DNA from: Ensifer canadensis
GTDB taxonomy: Bacteria; Pseudomonadota; Alphaproteobacteria; Rhizobiales; Rhizobiaceae
Reading direction: 5' to 3'
Length of the DNA: 64,000 nt
Assembly: GCF_017488845.2 (NCBI RefSeq)
Contig: NZ_CP083370.1
Span: forward strand, 2,842,501 to 2,906,500
The notes beneath the pieces are model-generated. The model did no database searches and was not told the origin of the DNA. It saw nothing but the letters and a program-made list of their open reading frames with translations. Shown piece after piece: positions 56,835 through 64,000 of this stretch (position 1 is its first letter; each line of letters starts with the position of its first letter). Both the position numbers and the translations under genes were made by a program.

Positions 56835-57133
56835 CATGGCCTCCCGCGTTCGCTGCAACGGCACGGCTCTCTCGCGAAGAGGCCGGCCCATTCCAATGGA
56901 TACGGCAACACTCACAAGAATCGTGAGGCAGTCCGCAGCGGCACGTGGCATCCCAGGGGGCGAAACGCGACACGACCCCAAACAACCAGCTTTTTCTTTG
57001 TGTTCGGTAAACGCCGGGCGGCTGGATTTCGGAATGCGCGTTTTACAGCGGCCCTGCTTCGAGCGCTGAACGCGGCCTGGAGGTCATTACAGCGCCGCGA
57101 TCTCAAACGCCGCAGCGCTGCACATTCTCGTCT
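56835..57133. other. 299-bp gap between cpdR and hpt
   Basis: Upstream region of cpdR and downstream of hpt; both genes point left. It has TTTTTCTTTG near 56991 and CGCGGCC-type short inverted repeats, but no gene, CtrA box or known repeat was recognised. Confidence 0.4.
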
Positions 57134-57679
57134 CTACTCGGCGTCGCCGGTGACGACGCCAACGAAGGGCAGTTCTCGGAACGCGTAAGCCACGTCCATG
57201 CCGTAGCCGACGACGAAATGATCAGGGCATTCGAAGCCAACATAGTCGGCCTCGAGCTCGACCTTGCGCTTGACGCGCTTGTCGAGCAGCACCGCAATGG
57301 TGACGTTGCGCGCGCCGCGCTCGTACATCAGTTCCTTCGCAAAACGCAGGGTGCGCCCGGATTCCAGGATATCGTCGATCAGGAGCACGTCGCGGCCATG
57401 CACGTCGCTATCGATGTCCTTGATGATCTTTACGCCCTGGGAGACCGTGCCGAGCCCGTAGCTCGACAGCGTGATGAACTCGACTTCCGGTGCCAGGCCG
57501 GTGTTGTGCATGGCGCGGATCAGGTCCGCGGCAAAGATGAACGAGCCCTTGAGCACCGCGATCACCAGAAGGTCCTTGTGCGGACCCTCGACGATCATGT
57601 CGGCAAGCTCGGTGTTGCGTGCGGCGATCGTCTCTGCCGTATAAAGGGGCTCGATATTCTTTCCGCGAACGACGGGCAT
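57134..57679 (-). CDS. hpt: hypoxanthine phosphoribosyltransferase
   Basis: Purine salvage: makes IMP (and GMP) from hypoxanthine/guanine and PRPP. The 181 residues have the PRPP motif DVLLIDDILESGRTL (about 97-111), the flexible loop LSSYG (about 71-75) and the base-binding CPDHFVVGYGMDVAYAFRELPFVGVV (quoted: CPDHFVVGYGMD). The start at 57679 follows GGAGAAACCGC; an ATG 21 bases earlier is less well placed. The adjoining membrane-protein gene upstream may share its transcript. Confidence 0.95.
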   Translation of the reverse strand: MPVVRGKNIEPLYTAETIAARNTELADMIVEGPHKDLLVIAVLKGSFIFAADLIRAMHNTGLAPEVEFITLSSYGLGTVSQGVKIIKDIDSDVHGRDVLLIDDILESGRTLRFAKELMYERGARNVTIAVLLDKRVKRKVELEADYVGFECPDHFVVGYGMDVAYAFRELPFVGVVTGDAE

Positions 57680-57742
57680 GCGGTTTCTCCAGCGTTTCAT
57701 CCGGAAGACAAACGCCTTCCCTTTTGCGCCCGCTTAGCACAA

Positions 57743-58411
57743 TCAGCGCACGGAGACACCGTTTTCGGCGAAGGAAACCTTCACCTCGGGCATTTTTCCA
57801 CCTGCATATGGGAGCCTGGTCACGAAGCGGCGGCTCTCGCCGGGTGCGATGGCGGCACCCTCCGGCATCAATCGCGTCGCCGTAACCTTGCGGCCATTGC
57901 TGACCACATCCACCACGACCAACGGCAGTCGCTGCAGGGCGGAAGAGGAATTGTCGATGGAGCCGTAGACCGAAAGTACCCGCATGCCGCCGGAATAATC
58001 GAGCGACGCAGTGACGTCGGTGATCGCCAATGGCTCGCTTTCGACCCCGTCACCGGTCGAAAGGACGATGATAGCCGCAAACGCCGCAAGGGCGAAAGCT
58101 GCGACAAGCGCGGCGAACCGGCGTGCCGGCATGGCGCGCAACCAAGTCTCGGCGAGAGACAACAGGCGCCTGAGGGCGGCCTTCTCGTCGCGAACGACCG
58201 TCAATGTCGGGCCGTGGCGTCGAGTGTGCCGCCGATTGTCATTGAAAACGGGATAGGGATTGCGGCGGGCCGTCGCCGAAACGGTCTCGAATTCGGCGTC
58301 GACATAGTCGACGCGGCGCGGCGCGGGTGCAGCTTCGCGTGGACCGCGGTCCGGTGGCAGCAGATCGGCATAGGCCGCGGCTCCAGCCGATTTCGTGCGG
58401 AATGCCTGCAT
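57743..58411 (-). CDS. single-pass membrane protein with FxLYD/DUF3426-like C-terminus
   Basis: Not recognised as a named family with certainty. The 222 residues have a 100-residue cytoplasmic part rich in Arg/Pro (PRRVDYVDAEFETVSATARR), one membrane helix at about 100-122 (FAALVAAFALAAFAAIIVLS) and a periplasmic Ig-like domain with LAITDVTASLDYSGGMRVLS, IDNSSSALQRLPLVVVDVVS and GESRRFVTRL, resembling FxLYD/DUF3426 segments. The start at 58411 is certain: AGGAGGAAAAGGCG precedes it. It is divergent from ftsE and shares the region with the CtrA box. Confidence 0.72.
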   Translation of the reverse strand: MQAFRTKSAGAAAYADLLPPDRGPREAAPAPRRVDYVDAEFETVSATARRNPYPVFNDNRRHTRRHGPTLTVVRDEKAALRRLLSLAETWLRAMPARRFAALVAAFALAAFAAIIVLSTGDGVESEPLAITDVTASLDYSGGMRVLSVYGSIDNSSSALQRLPLVVVDVVSNGRKVTATRLMPEGAAIAPGESRRFVTRLPYAGGKMPEVKVSFAENGVSVR

Positions 58412-58586
58412 CGCCTTTTCCTCCTGGATCGCGGACGGACCTGCCATCCATGCGAAACCATCGGGCAATGCGCCGATCCCTGGCGGTGCAAGAATCAGGG
58501 CATTGCATCAAATCTTTCCGACACGTAAACCGAAATGGTTAATGCTTCGGAAAGAGGCCGTGAAAGCGGCGTCTTTTCATGAAAAA

Positions 58587-58601
58587 TTAACCGCTGCTTA
58601 A
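58587..58601. promoter_or_regulatory. full CtrA box upstream of ftsE
   Basis: TTAA-CCGCTGC-TTAA, the exact TTAA-N7-TTAA consensus of the alphaproteobacterial cell-cycle regulator CtrA, with the following C also matching. It lies about 105 bases before ftsE and 175 bases before the divergent membrane-protein gene. A TTAA half site (GGTTAATG) is at about 58537-58544. Confidence 0.6.
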
Positions 58602-58704
58602 CCATGATTCCGCTGGCGGTTTTGCCTTTCGGCGCTTGGCGTCCTATGCGCAGATAGCCGTCCCCAAGCAGAACCGCACGGGTCGTGAGAGAGATGGGTA
58701 CCCA

Positions 58705-59364
58705 TTGATTCATTTTGAGAACGTCGGATTGCGTTATGGCATGGGGCCGGAAATTCTCCGGGACCTGACCTTCGACATTCCGCGCCGGTCGTTCCAATTC
58801 CTCACCGGCCCCTCCGGCGCCGGCAAGACGACGCTGTTGCGCCTGCTCTTCCTCTCGCTGCAGCCGACGCGCGGTCTGATCCGCATGTTCGACCGCAACA
58901 TTTCGTCGATCCCGCGCGAAGAGTTCCCCATGCTGCGCCGGCGCGTCGGCATCGTTTTCCAGGACTTCCGCCTGCTCGATCATCTGACCACCTATGAGAA
59001 CGTTGCGCTTCCGCTGCGCGTGCGCGGCAAGGACGAATCGAGCTACCGCGCCGACGTGCTCGAACTGTTGAAATGGGTTGGGCTTGGCGAGCGCATCAAT
59101 GTGCTGCCGCCCGTACTTTCCGGCGGCGAGAAGCAACGCGCGGCAATCGCCCGCGCGCTGATTGACCGCCCCGAAATCCTGCTTGCGGACGAGCCGACCG
59201 GCAACGTCGACCCGCCGATGGCCCGCCGCTTGCTGAACCTCTTCCTCGAACTCAACCGGCTCGGCACCGCCGTCGTCATTGCCACCCACGATCTGTCGCT
59301 GATGGATCAGGTCGAGGCGCGGCGCATGATCCTTTCGCAAGGGCGGCTCGATATCTATGAGTGA
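58705..59364 (+). CDS. ftsE: cell division ATP-binding protein FtsE
   Basis: ATPase of the FtsEX complex, which couples the Z-ring to periplasmic peptidoglycan hydrolases at the septum. From the TTG at 58705 the protein is 219 residues, the usual length, starting MIHFENVGLRYGMGPEILRD; longer frames upstream add residues that FtsE proteins lack. Walker A is GPSGAGKTTLL (about 35-45), signature LSGGEKQRAAIARALI (about 138-153) and Walker B ILLADEPTGNVD. It overlaps ftsX by eight bases. The CtrA box upstream suggests cell-cycle control. An upstream GTG or ATG in frame is not seen. Confidence 0.93.
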   Translation: MIHFENVGLRYGMGPEILRDLTFDIPRRSFQFLTGPSGAGKTTLLRLLFLSLQPTRGLIRMFDRNISSIPREEFPMLRRRVGIVFQDFRLLDHLTTYENVALPLRVRGKDESSYRADVLELLKWVGLGERINVLPPVLSGGEKQRAAIARALIDRPEILLADEPTGNVDPPMARRLLNLFLELNRLGTAVVIATHDLSLMDQVEARRMILSQGRLDIYE

Positions 59365-60385
59365 GGGCCGCACCAAACGCACCCATGAGGTGCCGGAGCA
59401 GCAACCGGAACCGCAGCAGCAGCCGCGCCGCACGGAGATGCGCGTGCGCCCGATGGGGCCGATCGTGCCGTCGACGAACGTGTCCGGTCACGCGCTGATG
59501 TGCGTGATCGCGATCATGTCGTTCCTCGCCTGCCTCACGCTCGGCGGTGTCAGCATGGTGCGCGCCACGGCCCAAAGCTGGCAGAGCCAGATTTCCCGCG
59601 AGATCACCATCCAGATCAAACCGGACGACGGTCTCGATATGGAAAAGGCGCTTGCCGATGCGCGAGATCTGGCCCTGACCTTCAGCGGAGCGACAGGTGG
59701 CAACATCGTCGACCGCGCAGCAACGGCCCGCCTGCTTGAGCCCTGGCTCGGCGAAGGCCTCGATCTCGACGAATTGCCCGTTCCCCGCCTCGTCATCATC
59801 ACCATCGATGAAAACAATCCGCCCGATTTCGCAGCCATGCGCAAGGCGCTGACCGAGATCATCCCGCAGGCCTTCCTCGACGATCACCGTACCTGGGTGG
59901 ACCGCCTGGTGGCGATGGCAAACACCACGGCAATGATCGGGACCGGCGTGCTGATCCTCGTTTTCTCGACCATGGTGCTGACCGTCATCTTCGCCACGCG
60001 CGGCGCACTGTCCGGAAACCGCCATATCGTCGAAGTGCTGCATTTCGTCGGCGCCGAGGCAGGATTCGTGGCATCGGAGTTCCAGAAGCATTTCCTCAGA
60101 ATAAGCCTCAAGGGGGCCGGCGCCGGCGGGCTGCTGGCGGCGCTGTTCTTCGCGCTTGCTGGCTACTGGCAATCGCGCACATTGGCGACGCCGGAAACGG
60201 ACCAGGCCACCGCCCTCTTCGGCACGTTCACCATCGGTTACAGTGGCTATCTCGGTATTCTTGCCATCATGATCGTCATTGCGGTGTTGACGACGCTGAC
60301 GGCTCGGCTCACGGTAACGCGCACGATCTACGAGATCGACCTGATCCGCTCTGATCCCGGACGTACGGATACCTACCAAAGCTGA
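59357..60385 (+). CDS. ftsX: cell division membrane protein FtsX
   Basis: Membrane partner of FtsE. The 342 residues have a Gln/Pro/Arg-rich cytoplasmic N-terminus (about 1-45), first helix (about 46-68), an extracytoplasmic domain (REITIQIKPDDGLDMEKALADARDLA and later TIDENNPPDF), and three further helices (about 190-215, 250-270, 298-320), the FtsX layout. The start overlaps the ftsE stop by eight bases, which fits coupled translation. It continues into ydcF-like and plsC genes on the same strand, with 66- and 123-base gaps. Confidence 0.95.
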   Translation: MSEGRTKRTHEVPEQQPEPQQQPRRTEMRVRPMGPIVPSTNVSGHALMCVIAIMSFLACLTLGGVSMVRATAQSWQSQISREITIQIKPDDGLDMEKALADARDLALTFSGATGGNIVDRAATARLLEPWLGEGLDLDELPVPRLVIITIDENNPPDFAAMRKALTEIIPQAFLDDHRTWVDRLVAMANTTAMIGTGVLILVFSTMVLTVIFATRGALSGNRHIVEVLHFVGAEAGFVASEFQKHFLRISLKGAGAGGLLAALFFALAGYWQSRTLATPETDQATALFGTFTIGYSGYLGILAIMIVIAVLTTLTARLTVTRTIYEIDLIRSDPGRTDTYQS

Positions 60386-60451
60386 CGCCCAGATGTTTCA
60401 CCTTTATTCGATCCATTCCTTGCCGCAATCTGGCGCTATCTGAAGAGAATC

Positions 60452-61180
60452 ATGATGGCGCAAGGACTTCGCGGGAGCGGGATGGCCGGAGGAGGCAAAT
60501 GGCAAGGCGGGGCCGAGCAGGAACGCCGACCCCGTAGTCCCTTGCGCAAAATTCTCCGCCGGACCTTTTTCATTCTGCTTGTGCCGTTCGCGATCGTGGT
60601 CGCGGCCTTCCTCAATTTCGCCGATACCGTCGCGTCCATGCAACCGCCGGAAGACCCGAAGGCGGAAGCGATCGTCGTCTTGACCGGCGGCTTCCAGCGC
60701 ATCGATCAGGCGGTCGACCTCTTGAAATCCGGGGCCGGCAAAAGGCTGCTGATTTCGGGCGTCCACCCGGCGACCACCGGCAGCCAGATCCGGCGCAACA
60801 CCCAAAGCTCGGCCGATCTCTTCAAATGCTGCGTCGACATCGGCCACGAGGCGATCGACACGATCGGCAATGCGACCGAGGCGAGCCAATGGATCAGCGA
60901 TCACGGCTACAAGCGCGTACTTGTTGTGACCAACAACTACCATATGCCGCGAAGCCTGCTCGAGTTGCGTCGCGCCCGCCCGGAGACCGAATTCATCGCC
61001 TATCCTGTCGTCAACTCCGACCTCAAGACGACGAACTGGCTGCGCAATCCGATGGTGCTGAAATCGATCCTGCTGGAGTTCGGCAAGTATTCCGTCGCCT
61101 CCGTGCGCGATATGGCCGGTGCCCGCCCGGCGAGCGGATTGCGCACCGTTCCCTCGCGTGCGACACCGGCCGAAGAATAA
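60452..61180 (+). CDS. YdcF/SanA-like DUF218 family protein
   Basis: Inner-membrane-anchored DUF218 protein; relatives (SanA, ElyC) affect envelope permeability and cell-wall synthesis at low temperature. The 242 residues have a basic start, one membrane helix (about 38-56), then the DUF218 domain with EAIVVLTGGFQRIDQAVDLL (about 72-91), GKRLLISGVHP, and IGNATEASQWISDHGYKRVLVVTNNYHMPRS (quoted: VLVVTNNYHMPRS, about 157-169). Enzyme chemistry is unknown. It follows ftsX and precedes plsC, an envelope-themed run. Confidence 0.88.
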   Translation: MMAQGLRGSGMAGGGKWQGGAEQERRPRSPLRKILRRTFFILLVPFAIVVAAFLNFADTVASMQPPEDPKAEAIVVLTGGFQRIDQAVDLLKSGAGKRLLISGVHPATTGSQIRRNTQSSADLFKCCVDIGHEAIDTIGNATEASQWISDHGYKRVLVVTNNYHMPRSLLELRRARPETEFIAYPVVNSDLKTTNWLRNPMVLKSILLEFGKYSVASVRDMAGARPASGLRTVPSRATPAEE

Positions 61181-61303
61181 TCGCTGCCACCCCTTAATCA
61201 GCAAAGTGACGACGGGCGGTTTTCCTTCGGCGTTTATTCGTGTACGCAGCGATCCATCGGCCCACGGGCTGGATATCCCTGAACTCGCCTCGAGAGCCTG
61301 CTG

Positions 61304-62095
61304 ATGATCGTCCTGCGTTCGGTCCTTTTCAATCTGGTCTTCTACGTCAATCTGATCCTGCAGATGATTGTCTTCACGCCGGCCTATTTTCTGATGTCGC
61401 GGAAGAAGGCCTGGTTCGTTCCGAAGAACTGGGCGCGCAGCAATCATTGGCTGTTCAAAAAGATTGTCGGCACGACCTTCGAGATCGAGGGCTTGGAGAA
61501 CATCCCCAAGAGCGGCTACATCTTCGCGCCCAAGCACCAGTCGTTCTGGGATGTCTATGCGCTCCTGCCCTGGCTCAACGATCCCTTCTTCATTCTCAAG
61601 CGCGAACTGACCTGGATCCCGCTCTTCGGCTGGTACGTCCGCAAGCAGCGCATGGTGCCGGTGAACCGTGCCGCGCGTGGCCGGGCCATGACCGAAGTCA
61701 TGGATCGGACCAAGCAGGAAATGGCGTCCGGCCGAGAACTGATCATCTATCCCGAAGGCACCCGCAGGCCGCCCGGCGCACCGCCGCACTATAAATATGG
61801 CATCGCCCGACTTTACCGTGACCTCAACGTGCCTGTTGTGCCCGTCGCCATGCATCCAGGCCTGTTCTGGCCGCGCCGCAAGTTTCTGCGTTTCCCCGGC
61901 CATTTCAAGGTTCGCGTGCTGCCGCCGATCGAGGCGGGCCTCGATCCGGACGAGTTCCTCGCCAGGCTGATCGAGGTGACCGAGACGGCAAGCGACGAGC
62001 TTCTGATCGAGACGGTCAGAAACAACCCGCATCTGCCGCTGCCGCCGACGGCAAAGCAGCGCCTTGCCGAACTGAAGGCGATGGGCCGCGGCTAA
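61304..62095 (+). CDS. plsC: 1-acyl-sn-glycerol-3-phosphate acyltransferase PlsC
   Basis: Second acylation of glycerol-3-phosphate in phospholipid synthesis, on the inner membrane. The 263 residues have an N-terminal hydrophobic segment (about 6-30) and the LPLAT motifs: HQSFWD (HX4D, H about 78), VPVNRAARGRAM, YPEGTRRPPG (about 146-155) and VPVVPVAMHPGLFW. Several rhizobial plsC paralogues exist; this one is the copy next to ftsX. It converges on chaC, 20 bases away. Confidence 0.9.
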   Translation: MIVLRSVLFNLVFYVNLILQMIVFTPAYFLMSRKKAWFVPKNWARSNHWLFKKIVGTTFEIEGLENIPKSGYIFAPKHQSFWDVYALLPWLNDPFFILKRELTWIPLFGWYVRKQRMVPVNRAARGRAMTEVMDRTKQEMASGRELIIYPEGTRRPPGAPPHYKYGIARLYRDLNVPVVPVAMHPGLFWPRRKFLRFPGHFKVRVLPPIEAGLDPDEFLARLIEVTETASDELLIETVRNNPHLPLPPTAKQRLAELKAMGRG

Positions 62096-62115
62096 ACCGA
62101 GCCTGATCCCGGACA

Positions 62116-62646
62116 TTATGCGTTAAGGGTCGCCACGACCTCTTCCAGCCAATGGTCGCGAATGCCCATCTCCTTGAGGTGGGCAAGCGTGTTGAACACG
62201 TATTCGCTGTTCGGACCCGACTTTCCCGACGAGACGGCGACGATCGCCGCAGCCTCCGGAGCGCTCAGCGCTCCGGCATACTGCACATGGGCGCGGTCGA
62301 TCACATAGGTCAGCGCCGGAACCCGCCGCCCGTCGGCAAGCTGCACCGGCATCGTCTTTTCCTTGTAGACATGCGTGACAAGCTCGCGTTCCCGCAAATA
62401 GTCGATCACCGCCGCCCTCTCGCCGTTGTCGATGCGAAAAGCCGCGCCGATGCACGAGCCGCCATAGTCGAGCCCGAGCACCAGGCCCGGCCGCTGCTGA
62501 GTACCGCGATGCACCCAAGAGCGCACGCAAAGCGACCGACGATAGCCAAATGCCCGCGCCGTCGATCTTTCCTCGAACCGGAAGCCCGGGTTCCACATCA
62601 GCGACCCGTAGCCAAAGACCCAAAATTCGTCCATATCCACTGTCAT
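62116..62646 (-). CDS. glutathione-specific gamma-glutamylcyclotransferase (ChaC-like)
   Basis: Cleaves glutathione to 5-oxoproline and Cys-Gly. The 176 residues have FWVFGYGSLMWNPGF (nucleotide/substrate loop YGSL, about 8-22) and catalytic Glu in RERELVTHVYKEK (about E86), then LTYVIDR and GPNSEYVFNTLAHLKEMGI (about 142-160). The opening sequence fits ChaC, not the GGCT or GGACT branches. The start is 62646; an in-frame ATG at 62634 is an alternative. It is convergent with plsC, and divergent from the DUF2125 gene. Confidence 0.88.
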   Translation of the reverse strand: MTVDMDEFWVFGYGSLMWNPGFRFEERSTARAFGYRRSLCVRSWVHRGTQQRPGLVLGLDYGGSCIGAAFRIDNGERAAVIDYLRERELVTHVYKEKTMPVQLADGRRVPALTYVIDRAHVQYAGALSAPEAAAIVAVSSGKSGPNSEYVFNTLAHLKEMGIRDHWLEEVVATLNA

Positions 62647-62839
62647 TCAATCCGCGCTGTCTGCTCATCGCCGAATCGTCGGCTCATCGGTGGCCAGCCA
62701 TGTCGGTTTTTCTACGGCACAGCATCTCGGCACGGAAGAGACAAGTCGTTCCCGTGCATAGAATGAAAGATAATAAGCAGGATCGGCGGCGCCACCCGAA
62801 AGGCGGCCGCGATCTGAGTTTGGTGGAGTACGCGTTACC

Positions 62840-63853
62840 ATGACCGCAACCGCAGTCGCCAATCCCTCGCCGGTCAGCCGGAAGTTTCGCTGGCTTATCG
62901 CCGGCATAGTGATCGTCTGTGCCGCCTATTCGGCCGGCTGGTATGCCGTCGCCGACCAGGTCGAGAAGCGCCTGACGACCCAGCTCGCGGACGGCCGGGC
63001 AAACGGGCTCGGCGGCGAGTGCACGAACATGGACGTGCGCGGCTTCCCGTTCCGCATCGGCCTGTTCTGCGACAAGGTCAATCTCGACGACACCCGCCGC
63101 GGTGCCTCCGCCTCCTTCGGCGCGCTTCGGACCGCGGCACAAGTCTACCAGCCCAGCCATGCGATCATCGAGCTCGATGGTCCGGCCGAACTGCGCGTTT
63201 CGCCCGACCTCAATGTCTCGGCCGACTGGACGCTGCTGCATGCAAGCGTCAGGGCGACCCTTTCCGGGCTCGACCGCAGTTCGCTGACCTATGACAACCT
63301 GACCGGCACCGTGCGCCTGCCGCTGACCGGCGACAGCTTCGGCTTCGGCGCCAGCCACGGCGAAATGCACCTGCGTCAGAACGGCAACGATCTCGATGCG
63401 GCCTTGAGCGTCGACAAGCTCGATCTTCGTCCTGAGAACGGCGCAAGCTTCGCGCCACCCGCCAATCTTGCCGCCGACCTCACCTTTGTCGACAAGGCGA
63501 GCTGGATGGGCTCCGGCATCCCGACGCCGGCGATGCTGCGCGGGAGCAAGGGCGAACTGCGCCAGATGACAGTCGACCTTGGCTCGGGCATGAACGCCAA
63601 GCTGTCGGGCCCCTTCTCGGTCAACGACCAGGGGCTGATCTCCGGCGAGTTTTCGCTGACGATGACCAATATCGACGCCTGGCGCACAAACCTGGTCACG
63701 CTGATCCCCGACGATGCGAACCTGGTCAACAACACGGCCAACATGCTGAAGGCGCTGGCCAACGGCAAGAACGAGGCGACAGTCAAGCTCAACGTGCGCG
63801 ACGGCACCGCCTTCCTCGCCTTCATCCCGATCGGCGTGCTGCCGACGCTCTGA
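62840..63853 (+). CDS. DUF2125 domain-containing protein
   Basis: Alphaproteobacterial envelope protein of unknown role. The 337 residues have one N-terminal membrane helix (about 18-38: WLIAGIVIVCAAYSAGWYAV) and a long beta-rich periplasmic domain with ECTNMDVRGFPFRIGLFCDK (two cysteines near 60 and 77), GMNAKLSGPFSVNDQGLISGEF and a C-terminal FIPIGVLPTL typical of the family. The layout resembles AsmA-type periplasmic bridge proteins, but that is inference. A strong two-way terminator follows. Confidence 0.85.
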   Translation: MTATAVANPSPVSRKFRWLIAGIVIVCAAYSAGWYAVADQVEKRLTTQLADGRANGLGGECTNMDVRGFPFRIGLFCDKVNLDDTRRGASASFGALRTAAQVYQPSHAIIELDGPAELRVSPDLNVSADWTLLHASVRATLSGLDRSSLTYDNLTGTVRLPLTGDSFGFGASHGEMHLRQNGNDLDAALSVDKLDLRPENGASFAPPANLAADLTFVDKASWMGSGIPTPAMLRGSKGELRQMTVDLGSGMNAKLSGPFSVNDQGLISGEFSLTMTNIDAWRTNLVTLIPDDANLVNNTANMLKALANGKNEATVKLNVRDGTAFLAFIPIGVLPTL

Positions 63854-63902
63854 TCCCGGTGCAGCGAAAAGCCGCTCGCTCTGGCGGCCTTCGCGAGAAT
63901 AC

Positions 63903-63946
63903 AAAGAGCCCGGGGCGTGGATGATCCACGCCCCGGGCTCTTTCGT
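63903..63946. terminator. bidirectional terminator at window end
   Basis: A 19-bp perfect stem (AAAGAGCCCGGGGCGTGGA / TCCACGCCCCGGGCTCTTT) with a TGA loop and T-rich flank. It lies between the DUF2125 gene and a leftward gene whose stop is at 63954-63956. Confidence 0.92.
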
Positions 63947-63953
63947 TTATCGG

Positions 63954-64000
63954 CTACTTCTGATCCATCGCGTGACGGCCGAAGTCCGGCATGGCCGTGT
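63954..64000 (-). CDS. 3' end of a leftward gene, cut by window edge
   Basis: The minus-strand frame ends TAMPDFGRHAMDQK then TAG at 63956-63954, just beyond a terminator, so this is probably the last 15 codons of a convergent gene. The fragment is too short to identify. In related rhizobia the neighbour of DUF2125 is, as I recall, prephenate dehydrogenase, but nothing here proves that. Confidence 0.4.
   Translation of the reverse strand, partial: TAMPDFGRHAMDQK

Noticed and set aside
60404..62116. 570-codon frame antisense to the YdcF and PlsC genes
   Set aside because: Shadow; both forward genes show clear family motifs.
62684..63904. 406-codon frame antisense to the DUF2125 gene
   Set aside because: Shadow frame; the forward gene has a membrane anchor, family ending and terminator.

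Overview
The window is ordinary chromosomal DNA of a GC-rich alphaproteobacterium of the Rhizobiaceae. Gene content and order best fit Sinorhizobium/Ensifer: lysC-ptsP-prfA-prmC; ubiG ... grxC-comF ... argJ-ppiC-secA; etfB-etfA-hbdA; argH-lptM-lysA-DUF4175-cpdR-hpt-ftsEX; a DUF4167 protein; and several families of small rhizobial intergenic palindromic repeats. The genus is an inference from remembered synteny and family content, not from a database match. I see no rRNA, CRISPR array, prophage or complete insertion sequence. The only RNA gene I can support is one tRNA-Leu(CAA).

Layout. 0-8.9 kb: 3' part of an M23 peptidase, the disaggregase ClpB with a heat-shock-type promoter, a divergent reductase/TetR pair whose regulator lies between two inverted 103-bp repeats, a DUF4167 protein, and the prmC-prfA termination pair. 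9-12.6 kb: ptsP (EI-Ntr) and lysC. 12.6-21 kb looks like an accessory block between lysC and ubiG: an ABC-F ATPase behind a long leader with a small ORF, a frameshifted molbindin, a TrmO/TsaA protein, a FecBCD-type metal/oxyanion importer with a Mo-box-like palindrome at its promoter, two class I methyltransferases and a DHFR-fold protein. 21-30.6 kb: ubiG, GNAT, DUF1178, nitrilase, grxC, comF, a methyltransferase, an orphan Flp pilin, mutT, GNAT, argJ and a parvulin.

30.7-45 kb: secA with a near-consensus promoter, a flippase plus FemAB-like acyltransferase pair, an acyl-CoA synthetase, tRNA-Leu, DsbB, HNH nuclease, AlkA-type glycosylase, GluQ, a YihY protein, an SDR, a HIG1-type protein, PduO cobalamin adenosyltransferase and a rhomboid. 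45-50 kb: etfBA-hbdA behind a palindromic operator, then a decayed LtaS/phosphoethanolamine-transferase-like gene. 50-64 kb: TlpA-like thioredoxin, argH, LptM-like lipoprotein, lysA, DUF4175, CpdR, hpt, a membrane protein, ftsEX preceded by a full CtrA box, YdcF, PlsC, ChaC and DUF2125, ending in a convergent terminator and the last codons of another gene.

Most of the window is housekeeping: protein quality control and export, translation termination, aspartate- and arginine-family amino-acid synthesis, electron transfer from beta-oxidation, envelope and division. The regions that most deserve a second look are the 12.6-21 kb block, the repeats around the TetR gene, the CtrA box at ftsE, the etf operator, and the two broken genes (14956-15164 and 48638-49853).
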